Origin: Dicyema japonicum
Lineage: Eukaryota > Dicyemida > Rhombozoa > Dicyemidae
NCBI GenBank assembly: GCA_011109175.1
Contig: RDEW01000089.1
Location: 62,753 to 126,752, forward strand
Reading direction: 5' to 3'
Length of the DNA: 64,000 nt
Position numbers and translations under genes: made by a program. How positions within the stretch are numbered: position 1 is the stretch's first letter; every line of letters starts with the position of its first letter. The notes under the pieces are model-generated. The model had not been told where the DNA came from. It saw only the letters and a program-made list of their open reading frames with translations, and did not search any database. Of this stretch, positions 1 through 9,739 are shown piece after piece.

Positions 1-110
1 CGAGGGTCGCACCTGAAGCCAAGAGGAAAGAGGAGGAACAGGACATGCAAACAAAAAAATCTTCAAGTAACAACATCACCACAATAACGTTGGCGCTACG
101 TGGAAAATTG
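1..110 (-). repeat. SINE-like repeat fragment
   Basis: On the minus strand this resembles the left part of the SINE-like family seen intact at 6761-7105: a run of alternating T and C blocks (the complement of the AGAGGAAAGAGGAGGAAC stretch) followed by a CACGTAGCGCC-type end. The window edge truncates it. The match is by eye and imperfect, so family membership is tentative. Confidence 0.35.
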
Positions 111-1940
111 AGTATTCAAAGTAGACGACTACAATAAGTTTACAATTCACTTGAGTCTCTCCAATCCATTAGATTTCTTTATGATGAGGGCAGCAATCCA
201 CCAAGAACAAGTGTTTTGAAGATCTCTGTGAAATTCTGTAAAATTTGTTCAAATGTACGATTGAGGACTTCATTCTCTTTCTAGAAATTAATGCACAGGG
301 ACCAATTTAAGCAGCAATTTCTGCTTGATTAATACCCCCCTTCAACGATTTCCTAACTTTGCTAATCTGGTTACACAATTCTGTCTCTTTAACCTAAAGT
401 CAATATCCCCGAGACCCTGGCACTTAAATTCTTCTCGAGATTCTATTCAAGTCAGAACCTCCATTTTCTGATCCATTTGAGTGATTTTTCGTTTTTCAGT
501 CAGATGACATCCAATTGGGCCTTTTTAACCATAATTTTTTTTGAAAATGATTCCAATTTAGTTTTATCGATTTCCAACTACAAAAGTCTCCAAATAAACT
601 ACATTTATCCTATCTTTCATGAAGACTTTATTCTCCTCGGAGGGTTCACGTAAAACATCATTAAGTTGCTCAATCTAGCTAACAAAGGCTGCAGTCAACT
701 GTAGCAATATGGAGTCGCGATCTCAGAAGTGAGAAACTCAATCCTGTATGTCACAGCTTGGTCATCCCTCCTGGCAGATTCCACAAGTTGAGTCTATTAG
801 AGAAAATATAAAAACTTTTGTGTAAGGAAACTCACCTCGCAGAAGAGTCAAGTCAGAGTTCATTTTTTTCTGAACATCCTGGACTTTAATAAACATAAAA
901 ACTTGTATTTAAAATTTTTTGCATAACAAATCCGTAATTGGTAGAAACATATATTGAAATCTGTTTCAGTCTCTGTGAGCTTGTTCTTTAACTGATCACT
1001 TTTTTCCTGCATTTCTTTAAATTTAGTCCGAACTGTTTTTATAGACTTGCTCAGAGCATTCTTGAGTCATAAAGACCACCCGACCAAACTTGGTGTCCTT
1101 CAAATCATCCAGACAAAAAACCATCAAAAATTACACGATCACAATCCAACGAGTTGGCAACTATGCGAACAACCCAGGCAACTTTGGCGGCTTATTTCGT
1201 TTAAAATTTGAGTTACCATTTGATCAGATTTGACGATGAAGTAAGAGACTAATAATAACCCGAAATCAAACCTTGATCCAGCACTGATTTTCTGAGAAAA
1301 TCAATATTATCGATAACAGTTCCGTAGAAGTTCTTCGATCCAATCTGCCACCACTTTAGTATGTCACGTGCGCTACCTGCAATATCGATTTTTTTTGCTC
1401 GAAATTAAACGAGTAGTATTAAGACACTCACAAGTCGAACCATTTTAAAGAAACCAGTTTTACTCAAAAAAACATGAAACTAAAATTATATATAGATTTA
1501 TGTTATGCTTTAAAAAATATAAAATTGAATTTATTTTTTAAATTCTTAAATTATCTTACTATTAATAATACTGATAAGCATTCTAAATAATTAAAAAATT
1601 AATTTCAACAATAAAACTCTTCATTTTTCAATATTTTAAACTATTAAAAATTCCAGGTTATACGATTGTATTCATTTAAGTTTCAATTAAGACAAAAAAT
1701 TCAAAAAAAAATATTTTATTTATAAGAAAAGGTAAGTCACTTCTTTTTAAGCTTTTTAACGCGACTCATGTGGAAGATCTCGCTATGTCCCTCATTTGAT
1801 TGAAGTGTCATTCGCTTGTTAGACAATATATCTACGACTTTCACTTTTTCACTGTAGGCAAATTCAAATTTCCCTAACTTTAGCGAGGGATTTATCCCAT
1901 GGTTTTTTTTACGCAATCCTATATAGTTAATTTAGTTTGT

Positions 1941-2222
1941 TAAGAGCTCTTTCGCGTGGCCCTAAAAGGGGTTCGCTTGAGCCATGTTTTGCAGCCATCC
2001 TCCTCCTCCACGCCCACGCCATCTTGTTCCTGGCCCTCATTCGAACATCATCCAGATCGTCCGCTGTCACCAATTTACGACTATTTTGTTCGTAGTCATC
2101 TTTTAAGCAGGTTAGAAGTGTGTTTCTTGGTTTTTTTGGTTGAAGTGGTGACGTGCTTCTGTTTTTCTTCTCTAGAAAAATTCATGTCTTTATCATGTCT
2201 AATCGCAAACCTATATTGTCAA
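1941..2222. mobile_element. Rearranged RTE-like LINE fragment (3' end inverted against 5' end)
   Basis: Positions 1941-2125 match the reverse complement of the 3' end of the RTE-like LINE (compare 26785-26970), including the antisense MALKGVRLSHVLQPSS frame. They are followed directly at about 2138-2222 by the 5' leader of the same LINE in sense orientation (GGTTGAAGTGGTGACGTGCT, compare the minus strand at 29,800). The interior is missing. An inverted 5' piece next to a 3' piece is the geometry expected of twin-primed LINE insertions. Confidence 0.7.
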
Positions 2223-2269
2223 TGTAATTAACTAACCTCATCTCCTTTCTCGAATGAGTATTTTGAGCA

Positions 2270-2467
2270 ATGAACACCCACGAAACGGATTGTCACATAA
2301 TTTATATATAAGGCCATATAACCTGTTGAACTATGATAACTAAGATTATAAAATTGGACAGCTTTTTTAATCTGTTTTTTCCAACATTTATTTGGATCAT
2401 CAAACAACATCTTCGACAAAGTTCGAGTGATTGTCTGATTGAATCTTTCATTTTGAATAAATATCAC
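2270..2467 (-). pseudogene. Ty3/gypsy-like integrase C-terminal fragment
   Basis: The frame contains NERFNQTITRTLSKML followed about 20 residues later by QFYNLSYHSSTGYM. This is the end of the retroelement integrase core, where the catalytic Glu helix (ERFNRTL-like) is followed by AYNSSxHxSTGxSPF. Only about 50 residues are recognisable. The rest of pol and any LTRs are absent nearby, so it is an isolated relic inside the TIR element. Confidence 0.7.
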
Positions 2468-4439
2468 TTTTTTTCTTTAAGCTTTTTGTAACAGCATATT
2501 TTGAATAAACTCTTCAAAATTGGGGCAGGTCAGAAGTTTTCGTACAGACAATATCATAAGAATTCGTGGAAGTGCTCTGAATGAAATATAAATATCCGTC
2601 AAAATACAAAATATATATTAGACATTTTGATAACAGCCTTTCAACTCTATTTGATGAATCCACTAATATATTAATGAAGAAAATGTAAGACAATACAAAA
2701 ATAATATGGACTAAGCATTAGCACAAACGAAGCACCACAACAACGTGGGACAAGCGTGACATAACAATTCAAATTAGAATTAATAGTTTATATTAATTTT
2801 ATACATTAAAATTAATATTTTATATTACTAAAAATTAGAATTTTAATCCAAAAGAACAATTTTCATAGATTCAAAAAAATTCAAAAATTCAAAAAATCGA
2901 TATTGCAGGTAGCGCATAGTTGCAAGTAGCGCTCGCGACATAGTACACTGTCGATTCCATCTAAAACGATCTAAATTAGTAAAAAGACAACTTTTGCATA
3001 AATGTTACTCATTAATTGTTGGTTCACCTCCAATTCTTCTATTTGATCTATCCCCTGTTGGATCACATACTCTCGTCTCCCTAAACTACCCTGTTCTGTA
3101 TAGAGATCAATCCCTTTTCGTTTCAATTCCATAAGTTTTGATTTTCCACATTCTATCAACTCATTTGGACATTATTCTCCCTTCGGACTACTAATTTTTA
3201 ATTCATACTCTTCTAGTTTAGAGGAGTTCAACAGAATTTCCAAATCTAAACCCAATACCTACTTCAATTTATCCTCCTCAATTTTTATGAGTTGATACAA
3301 CTCCCGGTCAATCCAGAAATCACGTTCTTCAACAATGGCAAACTTTTTGGCTCTCCCTTTCTGCTAATTACAATTCCATTTTAGTCCGTGAACGAGTCCT
3401 CTCGAAATTCTCCATCATGATAATGTCCCTTTCCTCCCTCAAAAGGATATCTTTACATCTTTAAGGAAATCTGAGATTAAGAGTAAATTACAATAACAGT
3501 TTCCATAGCTTGTAATCTAATTTGCAGTTTCTGATAAACAGCAACCAGTTCTCTGCGATTCTGATTTAAATTTTCATCTTTTCTATCATTCTCGTTGATA
3601 TCTCCCGCGAAAATAGCGTATTCCAGGGATCTCCGTAGTCTGTCACATTTATAAAATTCACTCAAGTCTTCTTTATCACTCTCCAGCAGAGTTACTCCAC
3701 GTTGAACCTCATCTAAGAGTTCATTCACTTTTTTGCTCTTCCACTAAAATAGAAACAAAGGATACATGCTTCATTCACTAAAGACTCACTCTCCGTCCGA
3801 TTATCGTCGAAAACCTTACTCCCACTAACTCCCATTAAGATCTTCATCTCTGGGAATCAAGAGAGGTGTCAATTTCGATCTAGTCATATTACTCTCTGCC
3901 TTTCTCTTTTTGACAATGTAGTAACGATTACATCAAAAAAAGCCCTTGTTTTCAAAAAGGTTGATAGTCTCACTTATCTAGGAGAATTAAGTACGAAATG
4001 TGTTTCTTGTCAGGAAAAAACTGGTCCTGTTTAGAAGAGATTACCCTTTGGATAACCTTGTTTTTCTCAATCTAAAAAATTAATAGTGATAACTGCTGTC
4101 AGGATCTCCTCTACATAGGCAGAAAGCTGTCTGTCTCTGCTGCCCTTGTGGATCATATTAAGCCGTTCCCTCGATTTGGGGGAACCAAACTCTTCGCTGA
4201 GCAGGAACTGAAATACTGAAAATATGAGAATTCGATCAATTCATGAAAAATGTTCTTACCAGAGCCTTTCTCCAACAATAATGCTTTTGTGTAGACTAAA
4301 GGAATCGATGGTCACCAACTCCCTGTAGCTCTTAATAGCTGACAATATGTTTTGTAGCGCTGACGTAAACTTTAATAGCCTTTTATGCTTATCTTGACTG
4401 CCGATCAAAATAAAATATGATAATTTGAATGATTGTCCG

Positions 4440-4855
4440 TTTTTCGGTTAAGTTTATTTTTTTCAATTATTATTTCAGAAATTTTCATCCTTTGAGGAGA
4501 ACTCCGACACGGAATAAACTGTAGTTGTTATTCCGAAATCTGTGTGATATATTTGTTTTCCAATTGGGCACGATGAACGACCAAATTGTCACATTCTACT
4601 TCATCACCACTTGTCTAGTACAAGTTGGAGTCCAGTATTAGTAAACTTATGGAGGACATCAGATGTGCGATGGCTTATTGAGATAACTGGGATCAGCCAA
4701 CTGTTTGGCTATATTTTGTCTTTCTTTACCCAAGGTGACACAGTCATAGAATTAAACCCATTTTTACATTTAAATCACTCCAATAATAGATACTCATAAA
4801 ATTGTGATCAGTCAATTAGGAAATCTCAACTTTTTTTTCTAATAAAAGGAATTGC
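4440..4855. other. Unassigned intergenic stretch
   Basis: AT-rich DNA upstream of the SMC3 relic. A 62-codon open frame (4611-4799, plus) has no recognisable motif. I see no gene here. Confidence 0.4.
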
Positions 4856-4869
4856 TGATGTGTGGTTTG

Positions 4870-5085
4870 TGGGACATAAAAGTGTACTGTTGTGCATAAT
4901 GCTATTCCCGCATCCCAAGAGTTCATCCCCTTCATCCAAGAGTTTCATCCCCCTTCATTCCGAAAGTCGCCTGACTGCATCGAACAATGAAGTTCTCCTC
5001 GCAATGCGTAATTTTTGCCCTAGTGGCAGTGGTGGGCTCGACGGAATGAGACCTGGTCATCTGAAAGATCAAACCTCTATATCAG
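4870..5085 (+). pseudogene. YLDD-lineage LINE: reverse transcriptase N-terminal fragment
   Basis: The plus-strand frame ends MRNFCPSGSGGLDGMRPGHL, the fingers motif (PxGSxGGxDGxRPxHL) at the N-terminal edge of a non-LTR reverse transcriptase. It appears to belong to the lineage at 9.7-11.35 kb. The palm is missing and a hAT terminus follows at about 5093. Confidence 0.65.
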
Positions 5086-5092
5086 CGCTTCT

Positions 5093-6065
5093 CGATTCGT
5101 TTTGAATTTGCACCCCCAAAAATTTTAAAAACCAACCTCGCACACCACAAATTTTAAATTCTAAGAAAATTCGAATTTTATTCAAAAAATTAGTCAGGTT
5201 CCTTGAAACTTTTCCTGTCTTTTAGTTTTAACTAATTCTTCGAAGCGTGGTTTTTTGTTTGCTAATGCAATTCTGAGATCGTTTTCAGGGATTAGAGCGT
5301 TTCGGTACTTATTTTTTAACGATGAAAATAAAAGGCTGCAAACCCCGACCTGTTCCCCAGCATAACTGAAGCACCTCCGTGCAAATTGACCCGATAATTT
5401 CCAATGGAATATCGTGTTCACTTTAAAAAAGTCTCGATTATTTGAAAAACATTTTTGCAGAGGCTTCTGTTTCGAGAGGTTTACAAAAAAAGAAACTCTT
5501 CGGCAATTAAATTTTCTTGTACATAACGAACAAAGTAAATTAGTTGACTGCAATAATCAACATCGGTAGATATCATTGAAATCTTGATGCAAGAATTCTT
5601 TATGTCCGAAACAACTTGTTAAAGAATATCATCGCTGATACAATTAATTACCCCGCATACAACTATTAGAGGAATCTGCTGCAGTTTTCGAGAGGCGTCT
5701 GGATACAGAACTGTTTTCAACTTCCAATGCAAACGGCTTAATAAGAGTCTCCGCAATAGTATGGTGTCTTTGATTTCGCAACTTTATATGCAAATTTGAA
5801 TGATGCCAAAAGTAACGGTTTGTCAATGGAGGAAAACCCAAGCTTCGGAAGCGTTCCTTGGATATCTTATCGTGCATTTAGACTTCAAAGATTCAAAATC
5901 AATTCCTGAACGTTTTGCACCCCGTGGATAGATTTAAAATGTCCGTTCAGCTTCGATGGTTTCAAATTTGAATTGGATAAATATACATCACAAAACATGC
6001 ACCGAGGTCTATTGATTCTATCATAATTATCTCCGTAAAGCCATATTCAACATAGTCTACTTTCC
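5093..6065 (-). pseudogene. BED-finger hAT transposase, internally deleted
   Basis: On the minus strand a BED-type zinc finger appears at about 6020-5930 (CMFCDVYLSN, KPSKLNGHFKSIH: a CxxC...HxxxxH arrangement). It is followed by HTIAETLIKPFALEV (5.76-5.70 kb) and then by the domesticated-hAT-like C-terminus LKNKYRNALIPENDLRIAL with KPRFEELV (5.31-5.21 kb). These blocks match the ZBED5/SCAND3/ZMYM6 type of hAT transposase. The RNase H-like catalytic core between them is absent, so this is a deletion derivative. The left boundary near 5093 (CAGCGCTTCTCGATT) resembles a hAT terminus of the CAGxGxTTCTCAA type. Confidence 0.75.
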
Positions 6066-6092
6066 ATTTTCGAATTTTAACACACGTTGACA

Positions 6093-6616
6093 CACGTTTG
6101 GTTGAGGTGGTGACGTCCCTCTTGAAAAGTATGTCTGAAAAACACGAAAATTGAAACCTAAATGACTTCTCTCCTTTTAACGTTCAATGTTCAAAGGACT
6201 CTCTAGTGCATGGAAAAGAAAAGAACTTTGTGAAGACTTTTCAAAATACAAGATATCAATCGATGTCTCCAAGAGACAAAAATATCGAAGGAGTTTGAAA
6301 TCTTATGCAAGAGAACAGGAACTGAGACAATATCATGTGAGATTACTGATTCAAGATAAAGGCTCTTTGGACACATACTCCGCCACGATATGGGGACCCT
6401 TGCCAACATAGCAATGGAGGAGTATTTTGTCTTAGAAGCTTTCTCGTTTCCGCGGCAGGCCGAGGACAACACTGCCGGTTATTCTAGATGAAGATCTCAG
6501 GATTCGCTACGGAACATGGCAACGGATCGAAAAAGATGGAGGACGTTAATTAGATTGTTAACTTTTCGTGTTGAACATGCTTTTCATGATCTTGGCATCG
6601 CGTACGTGCCTATAAT
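6093..6616 (+). mobile_element. Internally deleted RTE-like element with 14-bp target duplication
   Basis: The element starts with the RTE leader (TTGGTTGAGGTGGTGACGT). It encodes a truncated AP-endonuclease start (FKGLSSAWKRKELCEDFSKY, compare NVRGLSSLIKRELLSEDLSRY at 29.7 kb), then jumps to the LINE C-terminus (GHILRHDMGTLANIAMEEYF, about 6370-6430). AACACACGTTGACA flanks it at 6079-6092 and 6617-6630. The whole RT domain is missing, yet the copy was retrotransposed as a unit, as shown by the flanking duplication. Confidence 0.8.
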
Positions 6617-6760
6617 AACACACGTTGACATAGATAAACCACGAGTTTTACTTTTTTTAATTCAAATTTTTATAACATTTAATAATAAATTATAAGAAAA
6701 TATAAATGTATTTACAAATAGAATAAATAAATTAATAATTCTATCTATAATTGAAGCATG

Positions 6761-7105
6761 ATGAATTCGCGTGGATCACCACGTGGCGCCATGTGGTGCT
6801 AAATGAATAATTGGTTGAAGTTTTCTGTTTTTATCTGTTCTTCCTCTTTTTTCTTCCTACTAGAATGTCATCATGTGATCCACCTATCTCAGGTGGTGCC
6901 CAGTGCCAGGCTAATACGAAAAATAATAATTTGCTCTCCCCTACTCCACTGGAGGGGTTTCCATAACTCAAGTAATGGATGTCTCTACCTTTGTGCTGGT
7001 TCCGGTGGACTCTGTTTCTGTAGCTGTGGAAGCTGCATACACTTAATTGGTTGTTTACTTTTAACTTATTTTTTGTGTATACGGGGTTAATAAATTAAAA
7101 AAATA
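6761..7105 (+). mobile_element. SINE-like retroelement, complete, with 14-bp target duplication
   Basis: A 345-bp unit is bounded by a perfect direct repeat ATAATTGAAGCATG (6747-6760 and 7106-7119). It starts near a 22-nt near-perfect palindrome (6777-6798, half-site CACCACGTGGC), shares a TTGGTTGAAG block with the RTE leader, and ends in an A-rich tail after GGGGTTAATAAATTAAA. Related copies lie at 7660-7846, 11,385-11,700 and 11,985-12,060. I see no tRNA-like box with confidence, so the promoter origin is unknown. Confidence 0.75.
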
Positions 7106-7199
7106 ATAATTGAAGCATGTTGCCTGTTCTGCCTCGAACCTTAGAGCAGACTAATCAATTCCCAATTCAAACAGGCGCTAAAACGGAAAGGGAATAACA

Positions 7200-7510
7200 T
7201 AAAACAAAAAGATAATGTTATATGACATCTTTATCAAACCAATCCTCCAATACAACTCTGGGACCTGAAGCACCTCAAAAGAGAATTGGAGAGGCTAGAC
7301 TCGATTCACAGGAATCATCTAAAAAACATAACTGAAATGTCCTAGCCATCCACGATCTCCTGAAAGGAATGTAGAATATGTGTGACTGTACACCTCTAAG
7401 TCTCGAGTTCATAAGCTTTCGTGGCAGACTCTTTGGACCCGTCTCGGATTTGCAGTCCACAACCTGATTCACTGTGTTACAAAAAGTGTGGGCAGCATCT
7501 GATCGTGTCG
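7200..7510 (+). pseudogene. RTE-like LINE C-terminal fragment
   Basis: The plus strand reads MLYDIFIKPILQYNSGTW, then a shifted LERLDSIHRNHLKN and SFRGRLFG. These are the post-RT region of the RTE-like LINE (compare RLYDTFVKPILLYNSGTW at 27.3 kb). Several stops and indels are present. The copy is more diverged than those in segments A and B. Confidence 0.7.
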
Positions 7511-7659
7511 CTGTGGTGCAAATCAAATGCTGAAATAAAATCAACTCAGCAAGACATGCAAATTTCGAGGTCATATTGGACTTGAAGCTAGCAGCGATCA
7601 CAAACTTGACCTTCGAAGATCTCTAATGCAAATCCGGGGTGCACCATTGCCAGGATGGA

Positions 7660-7846
7660 AACAAAAAATATTATTTTTACCCCTGTTCAACTGAACCATT
7701 TCTAGTAGTTCCCACAACTGTGGTTTTCGGATAGTTTTGAGAAAGTTTTTTCTCTCTGTGACTGCTATCACGGCTGGACATTCAATTAGTTTCTAACTGT
7801 TTGCTTTTCGGTGTATGCAAGGCTAATAAATTGAAAAAATCCAGCC
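7660..7846 (+). repeat. SINE-like copy, 5'-truncated
   Basis: Resembles the distal half of the 6761-7105 element, including the CTAATAAATTGAAAAAA tail, but diverged. Confidence 0.5.
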
Positions 7847-7849
7847 AAC

Positions 7850-8690
7850 ATTTGTATACGTAGCCGTGTCGTGGTCAATTATTGTTGCCTGCTCTTTCTC
7901 ACACAAGCTATCAGCATTCCGTGAAGTCTCCAATAGAGTAATTTAGATCGATTTTAGTACCCGTCTAGTGTTGAGGGAGAATTATGTCTACGTTAGGTCA
8001 GTTGACATAGACAGACTGTGCATGATTAGGTCATTGTCAGATCGCAGTCTACGTAATGTAGTCCACATGACTGACAAGCTAATGATGCATATGCTGATAA
8101 AAATTGAGTTTGAGGCAACACAACCTGATGGGAAAATGGTACTCTTGAAGAGTCAAGACAAGGCCACTTAAGTACCATAGTCAAGTATCTAACCTCTTAA
8201 TATTGCATTTACCTAAAGAGTCATATTATAACGGAGATGGTCAACTACTAAGTGAGACTAATTAAAAGACCTGCTTCAATGAGTTTTACGTCTACTCCGT
8301 GATTCTCTTGAAAACTCACATGGATGTGAATGCGTCCTCAGTGGGAATCAAGAGCTTCGATTGCTATACACCATAAGCCAAATATTGTACTTTATGATTA
8401 GTTTTCGGGGACATAACTATCATAGAAGTGGGCACTAATAATCAAGAGTGTTTTTAAACAGTTGAGATATGCTTTTCTCGTAAGAGTGCATGAATGCTGG
8501 TGACTAATTGGACTGTTTAAGAAATTCTATTAATATAAGGTTGTGATAACCTGTCCAACAATCGGTATAATAGAAAATGAAACATAAGATTAAAGTCAAG
8601 TAAAAAGTGGTCAAAACTTTATTTCCTATTACGTCCAACTCCGATTGGGGAATTGGATAAACTCTTCAATTCTCACATTAATTTTAGTTA
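7850..8690. other. Unassigned stretch
   Basis: A 67-codon plus-strand frame (7968-8171) starting MLRENYVYVRSVDID shows no motif I recognise. The remainder is AT-rich with no supported gene. Confidence 0.35.
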
Positions 8691-8705
8691 ATAAAGTTTT
8701 TTTGC

Positions 8706-8775
8706 GGGCCGCGAACAGTTGTTAATTATTGATTTGGACTGCAGACCAAAAAGGTTGAGAACCACTGCTCTAAAC
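8706..8775. repeat. hAT-type terminus
   Basis: GACCAAAAAGGTTGAGAACC followed by ACTGCTCTA is the stereotyped end of hAT elements (GGTTGAGAACCACTG). It is preceded by TTGCGGGCCGCGAAC, also typical of the subterminal region. The opposite end was not identified with certainty. Confidence 0.6.
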
Positions 8776-9164
8776 AGTAAAGCTTATTCTAGAATCAGTA
8801 ATCTATCTTCACTCCAGAATTGTTTAGATTCTTTATATCTTGAGATAGGCGAGATTCAAGGTCAAGTATTGGTGCATAATTTTTCTTGGTTTAAAAACAT
8901 TATGTATCAGTGTCCTCTGAGTATTTTATTTCAGTCATGCGCATGAGAAGAAGGGAGACGGCTAACTACTTCGAGAAGATGAGGAATTTAGTACAAGAGC
9001 TACATTATGACGTTAACGATTAGATCAATAAATAGCTAAGATCTTAAAAGAGGATTTTGAGAATGTGAGACGTTGTTCATCGTCCAGATTACAAATAAAG
9101 TCAAAATTTATTATTTTATCATAATAGAGTTTTTTAGTAAAGAATTAAATATTTTTATCAATTT

Positions 9165-9430
9165 TGGCTGAGATGGTGACGTCTCTCAATTGTACGTATG
9201 TCTTAAGCACACCCTGGAGAATTTGGTAATATCAAAAACCAGACCTATACACGGTTCGTAAATCGAAGCACGTGGGTAAATTTATTACTAAGACCCAATG
9301 GGGATTGTTTGGGCACATATTGCGGAAGAACCATGTCTTTCCTGCTTACGATATTATGGAATCATTCTTCCTCTGCTAGGTGACTTTTAGAAGGATGTTT
9401 ATATATTTTATTATTTTATTTTGTCGCGTG
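9165..9430 (+). mobile_element. RTE-like internally deleted derivative
   Basis: The leader-like GGCTGAGATGGTGACGTCTC is followed after about 110 bp by the LINE C-terminal codons TQWGLFGHILRKNHVFPAYD and MESFF. The endonuclease and RT are absent. This is the same head-plus-tail design as 6093-6616, in a different and older copy. Confidence 0.55.
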
Positions 9431-9739
9431 GAATGGATTTTAAAAAAATTTAAAAATTTATTTTTTTAAAATAAAATTAGTATTTTTTAAAAATATATAA
9501 TAAATTGATATCATTATCTCATTATTACTATGGCTCTCGTGAAAAGGCTTTATTATTATCTCATTATTATGTAAAATAATGTTTTATTATAAAAATGTGA
9601 AGTTCGGTCCGGCAAATGGCGTGTCTGTCAACTATCGAAAATAACGGCTCAGATTAACTCTAAACCGGTTAGTGTTAATTTTCGGTCATACGTTAAACGG
9701 TTTTAACGGTTTAATCGATTTTGCGCCTCATTCTCAGCC

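Larger units (their letters stand above)
1360..2942. mobile_element. TIR element inserted in the SMC3 pseudogene (TA target duplication)
   Basis: The left end (from 1362, TGTCACGTGCGCTACCTGCA) and the right end read on the minus strand (from 2940, TGTCGCGAGCGCTACTTGCA) are inverted repeats. The right one carries an extra tandem block before both continue into the same CTACCTGCAATATCGAT motif and T run. TA flanks both sides (1360-1361 and 2941-2942). Removing the element and one TA rejoins the SMC3 frame (GIDSVL to the NFYGTVIDN segment). TA duplication plus TIRs fits the Tc1/mariner/pogo superfamily, but no matching transposase is visible. Inside are a rearranged RTE fragment and a Ty3/gypsy-like integrase piece, so the element is probably nonautonomous and has served as a landing site. 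Confidence 0.75.
180..4370 (-). pseudogene. smc3: SMC3 (cohesin subunit) pseudogene
   Basis: SMC3 is the cohesin ATPase that pairs with SMC1. On the minus strand the family's segments occur in order. An N-terminal IKSYRELVTIDSFS stretch (about 4.36-4.32 kb) precedes a degenerate Walker A ending GSGKN. Then come FQFLLSEEF (about 4.22 kb), SKQDQFFL (about 4.03 kb), GVSGSKVFDDNRTESESLV (about 3.8 kb) and the coiled-coil start CDRLRRSLEYAIF (3.65 kb). LYTEQGS lies near 3.1 kb and GIDSVL near 2.96 kb. The hinge pieces NFYGTVIDN (1.34 kb), VANSLDCD (1.15 kb) and SGGLYDSR (1.08 kb) follow, and near the C-terminus LNRTFEQILQNFTEIF (0.25 kb). Reading frame changes several times, stops interrupt it, Walker A is broken, and the Walker B end is not present. 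A 1.6-kb element splits the hinge-proximal exon. The identity is well supported; function is very unlikely. Part of the frame loss could be unrecognised mini-introns. Confidence 0.8.
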
